DNA of 64,000 nt from Verrucomicrobiota bacterium (GCA_017301995.1 JAFLEH010000039.1:1-64000); one strand, 5' to 3'; positions 33,778 through 44,058 are shown, numbered from the stretch's first letter. The notes: generated by a model not told the origin, from the sequence alone. Numbers and translations: made by a program.

Positions 33778-34781
33778 AATCCCTTGCAACGATCATCCTG
33801 GCAATCCTCCACACGACGGCGGCAGTCATCGCCGACCCCACTGACACGAAGCCCGGACTCTGCGATTCCCTCAAGGATCTGAACGGCAAGGTCATCAAGC
33901 TGTTCGACGAGCCGGTCCGCGATCCGTCCGTATGCCTCGGACCCGACGGCACCTATTATCTAACCGGGACGAGCGAGCCGTTCTGGGGCTTCAACAACGA
34001 GAAGGGAATCCGGGTTTGGAAATCAAAGGATCTGGCAAAATGGGAACCGCTGGGAACCGTCTGGCGATACGGCGAAAGTCCGTGGCACAAACCCTATCTG
34101 GAAGCCAAAAAGCCTCTCTGGGCGCCGGAGATCCACTACATGAAGGGCACCTTCTGGCTCACCTACAGCATGCCCGGCTGGCAGAAGGGCGACCACTTCG
34201 AGAACTGCGGCAGCGGTCTCCTGAAGAGCACGACCGGCAAACCGGAAGGCCCCTATGCCGATGTCTCACCCAACGAACGCCTGGGCGACGAGATCGACGC
34301 ATCGCTCTTCGAGGACACCGACGGCACGGTCTATTTCCTCTGGCACCGCGGGATGATCCGCAGGATGAAACCCGATCTATCAGGCCCTGCCGAGCCGATG
34401 CGGAAACTGACCCTCAGCGTGCCCGACCCCGATCCCGGCCATCACACCGGCCTCTGCTCGATGGTCCACGGTCGCGATTCCTTCGACCACATCGGCTACG
34501 AGGGCGTGTTTCCTTTCAAAATCGGAGATACCTATATGCTATCGGGATCCGATCAGTTCGAAGGCAAATACACCTGCTGGATCGCCACCTCAAAGTCGAT
34601 CTACGGTCCCTTCAGCGCCCGATATCCCGCGATTCCCTTCGGCGGACATAACATGTTCTTCAAAGACAAAGAGAACAAATGGTGGTCCACCATCTTCAAC
34701 GGACCGATCAACGAACGCCCCTGCCTGCTGCCACTCAACATCGAATCGAACGGCCAGGTTTCCCTGCGGAATATCAAATGA
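33774..34781 (+). CDS. Secreted GH43-like glycosidase
   Basis: 335 residues with a signal peptide (MKSLATIILAILHTTAAVIA). It shows the layout of five-bladed propeller glycosidases of the GH43 type: VRDPSVCLGPDGTYYLTGTS (first catalytic Asp), LWAPEIHYMKGTFWLTYS, and DEIDASLFEDTDGTVYFLW (second Asp). The general acid may be the Glu in YEGVFPFKIGDTYML. Coupled by ATGA overlaps to the sulfatase before and the GH89 gene after. The sugar released is not known; GH43-like enzymes range from arabinosidases to galactosidases. Confidence 0.8.
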   Translation: MKSLATIILAILHTTAAVIADPTDTKPGLCDSLKDLNGKVIKLFDEPVRDPSVCLGPDGTYYLTGTSEPFWGFNNEKGIRVWKSKDLAKWEPLGTVWRYGESPWHKPYLEAKKPLWAPEIHYMKGTFWLTYSMPGWQKGDHFENCGSGLLKSTTGKPEGPYADVSPNERLGDEIDASLFEDTDGTVYFLWHRGMIRRMKPDLSGPAEPMRKLTLSVPDPDPGHHTGLCSMVHGRDSFDHIGYEGVFPFKIGDTYMLSGSDQFEGKYTCWIATSKSIYGPFSARYPAIPFGGHNMFFKDKENKWWSTIFNGPINERPCLLPLNIESNGQVSLRNIK

Positions 34782-37360
34782 ACCGCCGGCATTATATCTC
34801 CGGGTTGACGGCGGGCGCGATCCTGCTGGCGGGCGCCATGGCGGCAACCGCCGCGACCAACCCCACGGAGACCGCGGCGGCGCTGGCCCGGCGCGTGCTG
34901 GGAAACTCCGCCACCAACTTTCGTTTCGAAACGATCGCGAACGATGCGGGCCAGGATGCCTTCGAGATCGAAAGCATCGGCGAACACGTGGTCGTCCGGG
35001 GCAACACGGCCCTATCGATGGCCCGGGGATTGAACCACTACCTGCGGTTCCAAGCGCGGGCCTCGGTGTCGCCTAACGGCTCAACCGCGCTTCCCGCCAA
35101 CCTTCCGGCGGTCTCCTCCAAGATCCGCCAGACCGCCTGGGCCAATTCCCGCTATTTCTTCAACTACTGCACCTTCGGTTACTCCATGCCTTGGTGGGAC
35201 TGGCCGCAGTGGGAGGCCTGCATCGATTGGATGGCGCTGGAAGGCATCAACATGCCTCTGGCCGTAACCGGGCAGGAGGCCGTGTGGCAGGCGGTGGGAC
35301 GGCGCTTCGGCATGACTGACGGAGAAGTCGCCGATTTTCTGGCCGGTCCTCCGTATTTGCCCTTCCAGTGGATGGGATGTCTCGACGGCCACGGCGGCCC
35401 GCTTCCGGCGGATTGGATTCCACGGCACGTGGAGCTTGGAAAGAAGATCCTGGCCCGTGAGCGCGAACTCGGCATGCGCCCCGTCCTCCAGGGATTCACC
35501 GGACATGTTCCGGAGGCGATGTTGAAAAAACTCCCCGAAGCGAAGGCGCGGAAGATCCGCTGGATCGAATGGGACACGTGGATGTTGGAACCGACCGATC
35601 CATTGTTCCAGAAGGTCGCCGCCGCATTTCTGGAAGAGCAGACCCGGCTGTTCGGAACCGATCACCATTACGCGGCGGACTCCTTTATCGAAATGACACC
35701 GCCCAGCGGCGATCCGATCTATCTGGGGCAGCTTGGCCGCGCGATCTACGACGGGATGTCGAAGACCGATCCAGACGCCGTGTGGCTTCTTCAGGGCTGG
35801 ACCTTCTTCAATCAGGCGCACTTCTGGAATCCCGACCGCATCAAGGCATTCCTCAACGCGGTGCCGGACAATGGACTGCTGGTACTCGATCTGTTTTGCG
35901 AGAACCATCCGGTATGGAATCAAACCGAGGGATTCTACGGAAAACCCTGGATCTGGAACTTCGTTTACAACTTCGGCGACAACACCATGCTCGGCGGTTC
36001 CGGGCCCCTCGACCGCGTCTCCGACCTCCCGGCAATCCGCCGCGACCCTGTGGGCGGCAATCTGCGGGGTGTCGGCCTGATGATGGAGGGATTGGGCCAC
36101 AATCCGGCACTCTATGATCTGATGTTCGACCGGGCCTGGCAACCCGACACCGACCTAACACAGTGGTGGCCCGCCTTCGCGCGCTACCGCTACGGGAGCG
36201 ATGACCCGGCCACCGTCGAAGCCTGGAAAATCCTCGGCACCGACGTGTATTCCACTCCGCGCGGCCAGGATTGCCGCACCGCGGTCACCGCCTTTCCATC
36301 CACCCAGGTCCGCGGAGCGGGATACCCAGTGGCGTCGTTGGCCATGGCGTGGCGCCGGCTTCTTGATGCCAGTTCACCGGCCATGGTGAGCGATACGTTC
36401 CGCCATGATCTGGTCAATGTGGCGCGGCAATATCTATCAGTCCAAGCCAATCGGCTTCATACCGAGGTCATGACCGCCTATCGGGCTGGCGACCGCGACG
36501 CGCTGGGCGGCGCCATCGGCGGATTCATGGCAGTCCTTCGCGACATGGACGAACTGTTGGGCACCAACGAACACTTCCTGCTAGGCCGGTGGCTCGAAGA
36601 TGCGAAACGCTGGGGTGCCAACGACATGGAGCGCGCGAAGCTGGAATGGAACGCCCGCCGGGTCCTAACACTGTGGGGAAACGGAACCAGCCTCCGCGAC
36701 TACGCCTGGAAAGAGTGGTCGGGACTCGTCGGCGGATTCTATGCGAAGCGTTGGCAAATCTTCTTCGGGCGATTGGAAAAGTCGCTCGCTGCCGGGAAAC
36801 CGTTCGATGAAGCGGCCTGCCAGAATGAGATTCTACAATTCGAGAACGAATGGTCGTCCGCACGCGAATCCTATCCATCACAGGCGAGGGGCGACAGCCT
36901 CGCGGTGGCGCGCCGGCTCTATCACAAATACGCTCCGCGGCCGATCCGACACCTTGCTCTCGGCAAGCCGGTTTCCTGCTCGTTCGCCCTGCCGGGCATG
37001 TCGCCGCAGTTGGCCAACGACGGAATCATCGATACCGGAAGCTTTTGGGGGACCGACATCTCGAAAGACCCGGCCGCATGGTGGCAAGTTGATCTTCAAA
37101 CACCGACGGAGGTTGGCCGGATCGTTGTCGTGGGCTATTTCGGCGACCGCCGAAGTTATGGATTCAAGATCCAGGGTTCCCTGGACGGGTTCTTTTGGAA
37201 GGAACTCGCCGACAAATCGCAGCTTGCCGATCTATCGACGAAGGAGGGGTACACCTGTCCTTTCGCCGCCCAGTCCATACGCTATCTGCGGGTGATCGTC
37301 ACCTCGAACTCCGCCAACACCGGCCGCCATCTGGTCGAAGTCATGGTTTTCCCAAAATAG
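34778..37360 (+). CDS. Alpha-N-acetylglucosaminidase (GH89) with F5/8-type domain
   Basis: 860 residues, start at the ATG at 34778 overlapping the previous stop. The N-terminus MNRRHYISGLTAGAILLAG has a twin-arginine look. GH89 (NAGLU-type) parts are present: an N-terminal alpha/beta domain, the barrel with SFIEMTPPSGDP (likely acid/base Glu) and LFCENHPVWNQ (likely nucleophile Glu), and the GKPWIWNFVYNFGDN stretch. A C-terminal discoidin/CBM32-like domain (~740-860, LALGKPVSCSF ... WWQVDL ... VEVMVF) should bind sugar. The family removes terminal alpha-GlcNAc from heparan sulfate or mucin glycans. Confidence 0.9.
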   Translation: MNRRHYISGLTAGAILLAGAMAATAATNPTETAAALARRVLGNSATNFRFETIANDAGQDAFEIESIGEHVVVRGNTALSMARGLNHYLRFQARASVSPNGSTALPANLPAVSSKIRQTAWANSRYFFNYCTFGYSMPWWDWPQWEACIDWMALEGINMPLAVTGQEAVWQAVGRRFGMTDGEVADFLAGPPYLPFQWMGCLDGHGGPLPADWIPRHVELGKKILARERELGMRPVLQGFTGHVPEAMLKKLPEAKARKIRWIEWDTWMLEPTDPLFQKVAAAFLEEQTRLFGTDHHYAADSFIEMTPPSGDPIYLGQLGRAIYDGMSKTDPDAVWLLQGWTFFNQAHFWNPDRIKAFLNAVPDNGLLVLDLFCENHPVWNQTEGFYGKPWIWNFVYNFGDNTMLGGSGPLDRVSDLPAIRRDPVGGNLRGVGLMMEGLGHNPALYDLMFDRAWQPDTDLTQWWPAFARYRYGSDDPATVEAWKILGTDVYSTPRGQDCRTAVTAFPSTQVRGAGYPVASLAMAWRRLLDASSPAMVSDTFRHDLVNVARQYLSVQANRLHTEVMTAYRAGDRDALGGAIGGFMAVLRDMDELLGTNEHFLLGRWLEDAKRWGANDMERAKLEWNARRVLTLWGNGTSLRDYAWKEWSGLVGGFYAKRWQIFFGRLEKSLAAGKPFDEAACQNEILQFENEWSSARESYPSQARGDSLAVARRLYHKYAPRPIRHLALGKPVSCSFALPGMSPQLANDGIIDTGSFWGTDISKDPAAWWQVDLQTPTEVGRIVVVGYFGDRRSYGFKIQGSLDGFFWKELADKSQLADLSTKEGYTCPFAAQSIRYLRVIVTSNSANTGRHLVEVMVFPK

Positions 37361-37405
37361 GCCGAAATCCATAACTCGCCGCCGATGCCAGTCCCGTAAC
37401 CCGAC

Positions 37406-39526
37406 ATGAAACGACCGATCCACAACCATCCCATTCTGTCAGTGTGCCGGGCTATTCCCGGTGCGGGAAACGTCAGTCCTATGATTGCGGCCCTGGGTCT
37501 GGCATTCGCGTCAACCGGGCTTGCGGCGCCGAATGACACGCTCACTCCTCAATCCGCGATCGCATTCGCCGACTCCCGGCAGTCGTACGGCGGTCACGCC
37601 TATCGGTTCGCGGGTGATGGCCCGATTGAAGTCAGAATTCGAGCGGAGACACCCGGAGGATTCCTCGCATTCCTTTGGGGATCGAAAAACGATCTCCGTT
37701 CCGCCTCGGTCCATATCAATGGCGCGGTCCTTCACCTGTCGGCCGGCGGTTACGATGGATTCCGTTGGCTCACCATCCCGGTCCCCTCCAACGTCAGCGG
37801 CCCATTGTATGAAATCAGGATCGATAACGGACCGATCGGAAAGCCCGCGTTTCTCGCTGGAATTCGCTCGCTTGCCGCGGATGAAGCGGCGGAAATGCCC
37901 AAGCTCACCATCGTCGAACCCGCATTCTCCGATATGCGACCGATATGGGATCGGGAACCGCCCGAACCCATCGCGGACGCGCGTTTCAAAGCCGCCGAGA
38001 AGAACGGGCGACTCGCCGCCGAGGCCTTCTACCGCTGCCGGAAATTCATTGACGGCTGGCTGGCCCACGCCGACCCCAAGACCGGCCTGATCCCACGCAA
38101 CCTGCGCGACTCTCCCTACTGGAACGGCCGCGACAGCGCCGCCGACAACTATCCGTTCATGGTGCTCACCGCCGCCATGACCGACAAACCCCTGCTGGAC
38201 GGCCGCCTAACCGCTATGTTGCGCGCCGAAATACGGCTCACATGCCGAATCGACCGCCTGCCCGACGATTGGTCGTTTCCGAAGCAAACATGGCGGCGGG
38301 AAACAATTGATCCGGACGCTGTCATCTTCGACGCAGCCGAGTATGTGAAGGACGGACTGATTCCGATTACCGAGTGGCTTGGAAAATCCCCATGGAGCGA
38401 ACGCGCGGTCGGAATCGTGGATGATATCTGGAAGCATGCGTCCATCGAAACACCGTCCGGCAGGATCCCAACACGAAACTTCGAGGTCAACGGCGACCTG
38501 CTCCAAGCATGCTCGCGGCTGTTCTGGTTCACCGGAGACCGCAAATACCTCGATTGGGCCATCCGGCTGGGAGATTACTATCTGTTGGGTGACCGCCATC
38601 CCACCCTCAATCCCGGCGAACTCAATCTCGGCGATCACTCGTGCGAAGTCATCAACGGTTTGTCCGAACTCTACGTGGCCTGCGCAAGCGCCGCGCCGCT
38701 GAAGCGCGAGGCCTATCGGATCCCGCTCCGCCGGCTTTACGACCGGATCCTCGAAGTAGGGAGGAACGAGCACGGCATGATCTATCTGACGATCAATCCG
38801 GTGGCCGGAACCCATGGCTCCGAACTCACCGACAATTGGGGCTACAATTACGACGGAATCCACACCATCTATCAGACTGATGGTGTCACAGCCTATCGCG
38901 ATGCGGTGCTCAAAGCGCTCGGGAATCTGAAAACCCACTATTCCGGGCGTGCCGGTCTCTGCCAGAACAACTCTGCCGATGGCTATGCCGATTCAATCGA
39001 AGGAGCGATCAATCTGCTCAACCGCGAACCCGTCGGATCCGCGTTCGATTGGGTGGATTCGGAGATCCGGGTAATGTGGGCGAAGCAAAAGGCGGATGGC
39101 GTGATCGAAGGTTGGCACGGGGATGGCAATTTCGCGCGCACCTCGCTGATGTATGCGCTGCTGAAGACCCAAGGTTGCCGCCTGGAGCCATGGCGACCCG
39201 ATCTCCGCATCGGGGCGTTCCGTGACGGGGCCGAAGTCTGCCTGAGTATCTCTGCCGACCAACCGTGGCAAGGGAAACTCGTGTTTGACCAACCGCGCCA
39301 CCGCACCCACATGCGACTGCCTTTCGACTATCCGCGGATCAACCAGTTTCCGGAATGGTTCACGGTTGGCCCGGGTGAGCCCCTCGAAATGGAAATGGAC
39401 GGAGGACAGCCCGTGCGGATTGCCCGACCGGAAACAGGCGTGGAACTGAGCCTCCGATCCAATCAAACCGTCCGGGCGCTGATCCGGCCAACTTCGAATG
39501 GCGCCAGTTCTCCAACTCATCCCTGA
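37406..39526 (+). CDS. Exported protein, probable helical-barrel carbohydrate enzyme
   Basis: 706 residues, family not recognised. The N-terminus has a hydrophobic stretch (MIAALGLAFASTGLAAPN) usable as a signal, with a possible later ATG. Residues ~40-160 look like a small beta domain. From ~200 to 610 the sequence is helical and Trp/Asp-rich, with motifs such as DNYPFMVLTAAM, DGLIPITEWLGKSPW, LGDHSCEVINGLSELYVA and NWGYNYDGIHTIYQTDGV. This is the style of (alpha/alpha)6 barrel glycosidases and lyases. A beta-sandwich tail follows. The setting between GH89 and a sialidase argues for a role in glycan breakdown. Confidence 0.6.
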   Translation: MKRPIHNHPILSVCRAIPGAGNVSPMIAALGLAFASTGLAAPNDTLTPQSAIAFADSRQSYGGHAYRFAGDGPIEVRIRAETPGGFLAFLWGSKNDLRSASVHINGAVLHLSAGGYDGFRWLTIPVPSNVSGPLYEIRIDNGPIGKPAFLAGIRSLAADEAAEMPKLTIVEPAFSDMRPIWDREPPEPIADARFKAAEKNGRLAAEAFYRCRKFIDGWLAHADPKTGLIPRNLRDSPYWNGRDSAADNYPFMVLTAAMTDKPLLDGRLTAMLRAEIRLTCRIDRLPDDWSFPKQTWRRETIDPDAVIFDAAEYVKDGLIPITEWLGKSPWSERAVGIVDDIWKHASIETPSGRIPTRNFEVNGDLLQACSRLFWFTGDRKYLDWAIRLGDYYLLGDRHPTLNPGELNLGDHSCEVINGLSELYVACASAAPLKREAYRIPLRRLYDRILEVGRNEHGMIYLTINPVAGTHGSELTDNWGYNYDGIHTIYQTDGVTAYRDAVLKALGNLKTHYSGRAGLCQNNSADGYADSIEGAINLLNREPVGSAFDWVDSEIRVMWAKQKADGVIEGWHGDGNFARTSLMYALLKTQGCRLEPWRPDLRIGAFRDGAEVCLSISADQPWQGKLVFDQPRHRTHMRLPFDYPRINQFPEWFTVGPGEPLEMEMDGGQPVRIARPETGVELSLRSNQTVRALIRPTSNGASSPTHP

Positions 39527-39544
39527 TTGTCAAACCGAATTGTT

Positions 39545-41275
39545 ATGCTATCCAAACGATATATCCAACATCACTCCGGAGCGCCCCTCCCCTCCCCCAC
39601 GGGCGCTCAAACCACCTCCGGTTCACAAACGGAAAATCTCCTGAGCCGATTCCCTTTGTTTGCCGTCGGCGCGGCCGTTCTCGCGCTTGCGGGATCAATA
39701 TCAACTGCGGAAACCGTTGGCGTTGTCTCCGCGGGCAAACCCGTAGCCGCCAGTTTCGGGGGGCAGAGATGGCAGGAGACCGCCAATGGGCTTGTTGCGG
39801 AGGGTCCAGGCCGCTTTCTCTATTCGAAACACACCATCGGCTCCGGTGATTTCCATATCCTGGCGCGGATCTCCCTCGCCAGGCTCGATGGCAGCGCGGC
39901 GTCGTTCGAGATCGCCGACGGCCGGTTCGGTTTCGACGGAAAAGGCGGAACCCTGTTTGCCGAAGGCGGCCCATTCGCCCAATCCGCCAAGCCCACCGGA
40001 AAGGCCGCGGAGTATATGAGTGCCGGAAAGCCCTTTGACTTCGAGGTCATCCGCAAGAAGGGCACAACCCGCTTTCTCATCGACGGACGCGAGGTCCTTC
40101 GCATCGGAGATTGGGACGGCCCGACCGATCGCATCGGCTTTCGCCCGTGGCGCAATCAGATGACGGTTTCAAATTTCACGGTGGAGGGCAATCTGATTGT
40201 GCCCCCCATGCCGCCCAAACCTTTGTTCCTCAGCGGCTTTGCCGGCGGCAAGGACGGCTACCATACCTATCGGATTCCCTCGCTGGCGGTGACGGCCAAA
40301 GGCACGGTGCTGGCCTTTTGTGAGGGGCGCAAAACCTCTTGGGGCGACAGCGGCGACATCGACCTGGTTCTCAAACGTTCCACCGATGCCGGCAAGACCT
40401 GGAGCAAACAACAGGTCGTCTGGGATGATGGTCCCAACTGCTGCGGCAATCCCTGCGTTGTCGTTGATAGAGAAAGCGGGACCGTTTTCCTCCTCAGCAC
40501 GTGGAACCGCGGCGACGATCACGAAGGCGCGATCATCGCCTGCAAGAGCAAGGACACACGGCGGGTCTTCGTGTTGCAATCCACCGACGACGGCCTCACC
40601 TGGAGCAAGCCACGCGAAATCACCGCAACCGCCAAGAAGCCCGATTGGACCTGGTATGCCACCGGACCGGGCAGCGGCATCCGGATCGAAAACGGCCCGC
40701 ACAAGGGCAGGCTTGTCATCCCCTGCGACCACATCGAGGCGGAGACGAAGCGCTATTATTCTCATATCATTTTCTCAGACGATCATGGGAAGAATTGGCA
40801 ACTCGGCGGCCGCACGCCACAAGACAAAGTCAACGAGTGCGAGGTGGTCGAACTTGCCGGCGGACGGCTGATGCTCAACATGCGCAACTACGACCGTTCC
40901 CAACACAACCGCCAGACCTCCGTCAGCGACGACGGCGGCCTGACCTGGCGGGACCAGAAACACGATCCCGCGCTCATCGAACCGATTTGCCAAGCCGCCG
41001 TCGAACGCCTCCGCTGGCCGCAGGGCGACAAGCCGGGAGTTGTCCTGTTCAGCAATCCCGCCAGCACCTCCGGGCGGGTCAACCTAACCGTCCGCGCCAG
41101 TTTCGACGACGCCCGCACATGGCCTGTCTCCAAAGTCCTCTGGTCCGGACCCTCCGGCTACTCGGATCTCGCGGTTCTGTCCAACGGTTCCGTCGCCTGC
41201 CTCTATGAAGCGGGAACATCAAACATCGCGGAGTCGATCGTCTTTTCCTCCTTCGAAGCCGACGCGCCACGCTGA
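39545..41275 (+). CDS. Secreted exo-alpha-sialidase (GH33)
   Basis: About 576 residues. The ATG at 39545 is preferred to a TTG at 39527. An N-terminal membrane or signal segment (LFAVGAAVLALAGSISTAE) is preceded by ~40 residues. Residues ~60-220 form a laminin/concanavalin-like domain. The propeller then shows the Arg of YRIPS (sialidase FRIP motif), WGDSGDIDLVLKRSTDAG with the acid/base Asp, four Asp boxes (STDAGKTW, STDDGLTW, SDDHGKNW, SDDGGLTW), and SGYSDLAVL with the nucleophile Tyr. It releases terminal sialic acid. Only 4 bp separate its stop from the converging gene. Confidence 0.93.
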   Translation: MLSKRYIQHHSGAPLPSPTGAQTTSGSQTENLLSRFPLFAVGAAVLALAGSISTAETVGVVSAGKPVAASFGGQRWQETANGLVAEGPGRFLYSKHTIGSGDFHILARISLARLDGSAASFEIADGRFGFDGKGGTLFAEGGPFAQSAKPTGKAAEYMSAGKPFDFEVIRKKGTTRFLIDGREVLRIGDWDGPTDRIGFRPWRNQMTVSNFTVEGNLIVPPMPPKPLFLSGFAGGKDGYHTYRIPSLAVTAKGTVLAFCEGRKTSWGDSGDIDLVLKRSTDAGKTWSKQQVVWDDGPNCCGNPCVVVDRESGTVFLLSTWNRGDDHEGAIIACKSKDTRRVFVLQSTDDGLTWSKPREITATAKKPDWTWYATGPGSGIRIENGPHKGRLVIPCDHIEAETKRYYSHIIFSDDHGKNWQLGGRTPQDKVNECEVVELAGGRLMLNMRNYDRSQHNRQTSVSDDGGLTWRDQKHDPALIEPICQAAVERLRWPQGDKPGVVLFSNPASTSGRVNLTVRASFDDARTWPVSKVLWSGPSGYSDLAVLSNGSVACLYEAGTSNIAESIVFSSFEADAPR

Positions 41276-41279
41276 TCGC

Positions 41280-43931
41280 TCACCTCTCCAACAACCACCA
41301 GATGGTCCCTGCGGCGGGGTGGATCTCAAGGGTTCCGGACGCGGCGGCGGCGGATTCCCGCCTTTGGCCAGCCGGATCGAGCGGGGTGACGCGCCACGCC
41401 GGGCCAGCGGGGAGTTTCAGCCTGGCATCAACGCCCAAGACCCTAACCGGTCCGCCGCCCCATTGGCTGCCGACCGATTTCCGTCCGTCCTTCCATACCA
41501 TACCGGGGTTCTCGGCGCGGCGCATTGCGGTTAGAAGAAGACGCCGGGATTCGGCAATGGGTTTGCCGTCGGCCGCCACCAGCACGACGGTGGCATGAGG
41601 AACATTTCCGGTCAGATCGGGCACGGTTAGAGCCACGTCTCCCGCTTCAAGGGTCCGTCCGCCTATCAGCCCTGTCCACGCGCGCGCCGCCGGGGCGTTG
41701 AGCGTCCAGAAGCCGCTCCCGGTATCCCACATCCACTCGCCGGTATCGGAACGGATCACCTTTCCGTCCGGCATTTCAGGAGCCTTGCCGGACCAACCGG
41801 GTGCGTGTCGCTGTTCCCTGATGTCCATGCCGACGCCATGACACAGGGCGATTCCTTTGCCGGTTCCCGCCATGTCCTTCCACAGGACCCGATCGGCGGT
41901 CCACATGTTGCCCTCGGACCGCGCGCCGAGTTCCAACAGATCGTCACCGCCGGTTAGGAGTGCGAACCGCTGACGAGCCGGTGCCACCATGCCGAGGCGG
42001 AACATGAGCGCCGCCGCGGGCCGCAGTCCGTCTTTCGCCGGGTGGACCGCGCCGTTGAAATAGCCCGTGATATGATCGGCTTGATAGTCCTTGGCGCCAT
42101 GCGCGAAGGTGTAGTGATAGATTCCGGCCCAACCCTGGAACCCGGCCATTGCGGCGAACATCGGCCACATCTCCGCGGCATAGTCGCTCGGCGCGGGCAA
42201 ATCGTATTCCGAAACGGTGAACGGCTTGCCGACCGGCCGGTGGGTTGCCAAACCCGCCAGGGTCCCACCGTCCGCTGCGGCAATCTGGCTGGTATTGCCG
42301 ATCACCCAGTCGTTCGGGTCCCATGGTTTGTTCGGCCAGTCCGGATGCTCCCAGTAGCCGTGGGTATCGACAAAATCGGACACCTTTGCCTCGCGGCGCG
42401 CGCCGAGCGATCCGCCGAAGCAAACCTGGCTGTTAGCCACCAGCGCCCCGCATCCGATTTCCTTCTTCAGATAATCGCGGATTCCACTGACAAACCGCGT
42501 TTCGACATCCGCCAGAAACGCCATCGCGTCCTTCCTAACAGCCTCGGGCGCGCCCACGGCCGCGAACGGGACGGTGCCGCCCTCCAATGACTGGTCGGGC
42601 TTGAGAAACCCACCCGATGTTTCGCGGCAGGTGAACCCGGATATCTCCACCGATCCCGTGCGGTTGAGCAGCGAGAAGACCAGTCGGGATCCGTAATCCG
42701 GATGGATGGAGCCGGGAGCGATGCGGAAAACGAACGGCTGCCATTCATCCCGCAGGCGCAGGGTTTCATTCAAGCCGAGCGTCCGCCAGTCGCCGCCGGC
42801 TTCCGCACAATAGAACGCAACCCCGTTTCCGGTGGATGACCTCGCGCGGAAGCGGATTTCATAACATTTTCCGGATTCCATGCGGGTGCGGCGCGACTGG
42901 AACTGCAGATGCCACCCTTGGCTGCCCGGCTTGGTCGCTTCCCAGCGCACACCCGCGCCATCCGCGAGCGGCGTCATCGTGCTTGCCGCGCCCTCGTGAT
43001 TCTCGATCGACCAATCCGTGATCCCCGCCGTCACTTCGGGGCCGAACGGCCCGGTATCCATGCCCCAAAGCTCACGCAAGCGGGTGGTGGTCCGGTGCTT
43101 TTCCCGCAGCCAACCGATCCATTGCCGCCGGAACTCCCCGGCGAACGGCTCCGGCAGTTTGGATAGCCACGCCGGATCCTGCAACAGCGTGTCCTCATTG
43201 GTGATCTCCAGCACCGACACCGCCGGATCGTCCTTGTAGGCGATGCCGGTGTGAGGGTTCACATGGGTCAGCAGCGCGCGGCTGTACGCCTTGAGTTCGG
43301 CGATGTCGCCCGGCATGAAGTAGTCCAGCCCCTTGCTGAACGACGGCATCTCCTCATTCCAGCCCGGATAGCGCCGTCCCACATGCAGGTTGAGATTGAT
43401 CCTAACACCCGCGGCCCGCAGTTCCGCGATGAAACGGTCGAGTTTGGCCAGCGAATCCTGCCGCAGCCCATCGCGCGCCACGTTGTTGGATTCCGGTGTT
43501 AGAGACGGCACACCCGGCCCCCATTGGTTGTCGAGGAAATGCAGCCGCACCATGTTGTAACCGAATCTTGCCAGATGCCTCGCCAACGGGCCCGCCTCGG
43601 ATTCCTCGGGAAAACAAGCCGCGGCGGTGAGGTTGGTGCCGAAGATTCGGAACGTGTTGCCCTTTCCATCCACGAACCGCTCGCCGTCAACCCGCAGCCA
43701 GCCGTTTTCTCCGGCGACCTTCTCGTTGAGTCCCCGCAAATCGAATGCCGGCGCCTTGTCCGCCAGAACCGGAATGGCGAACGGAAACCAGCCGGCTTCG
43801 GGTTCGGCGGCCGCCGTGCCCGCCAGCGCGGCCGCCAACGCGCAGCAACCCATCCAAGCGCCGCGGATGAGGTGATTGTTCGTCCAAACCTCTGGACTCC
43901 CGCAAGTGATCGTGTTCCGTTGCATGACCAT
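41280..43931 (-). CDS. Secreted GH-A clan glycoside hydrolase (GH5-like)
   Basis: 883 residues, with a signal peptide around IRGAWMGCCALAAALAGTAAAEP. The N-terminal barrel (~60-330 and ~480-680) has GTNLTAAACFPEE, NMVRLHFLDNQWG, LEITNED with the probable acid/base Glu, and TVSEYDLPAPSDY with the probable nucleophile Glu. A beta-sandwich carbohydrate-binding region (~320-430, CYEIRFRARSS) is inserted between them. A C-terminal beta domain follows. Overall similarity to cellulase-like or mannanase-like GH-A enzymes is seen, but the substrate is unknown. Upstream of it lies bioB on the same strand; it converges with the sialidase gene. Confidence 0.8.
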   Translation of the reverse strand: MVMQRNTITCGSPEVWTNNHLIRGAWMGCCALAAALAGTAAAEPEAGWFPFAIPVLADKAPAFDLRGLNEKVAGENGWLRVDGERFVDGKGNTFRIFGTNLTAAACFPEESEAGPLARHLARFGYNMVRLHFLDNQWGPGVPSLTPESNNVARDGLRQDSLAKLDRFIAELRAAGVRINLNLHVGRRYPGWNEEMPSFSKGLDYFMPGDIAELKAYSRALLTHVNPHTGIAYKDDPAVSVLEITNEDTLLQDPAWLSKLPEPFAGEFRRQWIGWLREKHRTTTRLRELWGMDTGPFGPEVTAGITDWSIENHEGAASTMTPLADGAGVRWEATKPGSQGWHLQFQSRRTRMESGKCYEIRFRARSSTGNGVAFYCAEAGGDWRTLGLNETLRLRDEWQPFVFRIAPGSIHPDYGSRLVFSLLNRTGSVEISGFTCRETSGGFLKPDQSLEGGTVPFAAVGAPEAVRKDAMAFLADVETRFVSGIRDYLKKEIGCGALVANSQVCFGGSLGARREAKVSDFVDTHGYWEHPDWPNKPWDPNDWVIGNTSQIAAADGGTLAGLATHRPVGKPFTVSEYDLPAPSDYAAEMWPMFAAMAGFQGWAGIYHYTFAHGAKDYQADHITGYFNGAVHPAKDGLRPAAALMFRLGMVAPARQRFALLTGGDDLLELGARSEGNMWTADRVLWKDMAGTGKGIALCHGVGMDIREQRHAPGWSGKAPEMPDGKVIRSDTGEWMWDTGSGFWTLNAPAARAWTGLIGGRTLEAGDVALTVPDLTGNVPHATVVLVAADGKPIAESRRLLLTAMRRAENPGMVWKDGRKSVGSQWGGGPVRVLGVDARLKLPAGPAWRVTPLDPAGQRRESAAAASGTLEIHPAAGTIWWLLER

Positions 43932-44058
43932 CCAATACGCGCCTGCGGACGGCCATTGATCTTGAAATCCCCACCAAATCGGGCGCGCCCCCCACCGCGC
44001 GCCGCATGGTGCCTGACGCCATGCGCGCCTTTTCCCACCTCACGGAATCCGTGGGCGG

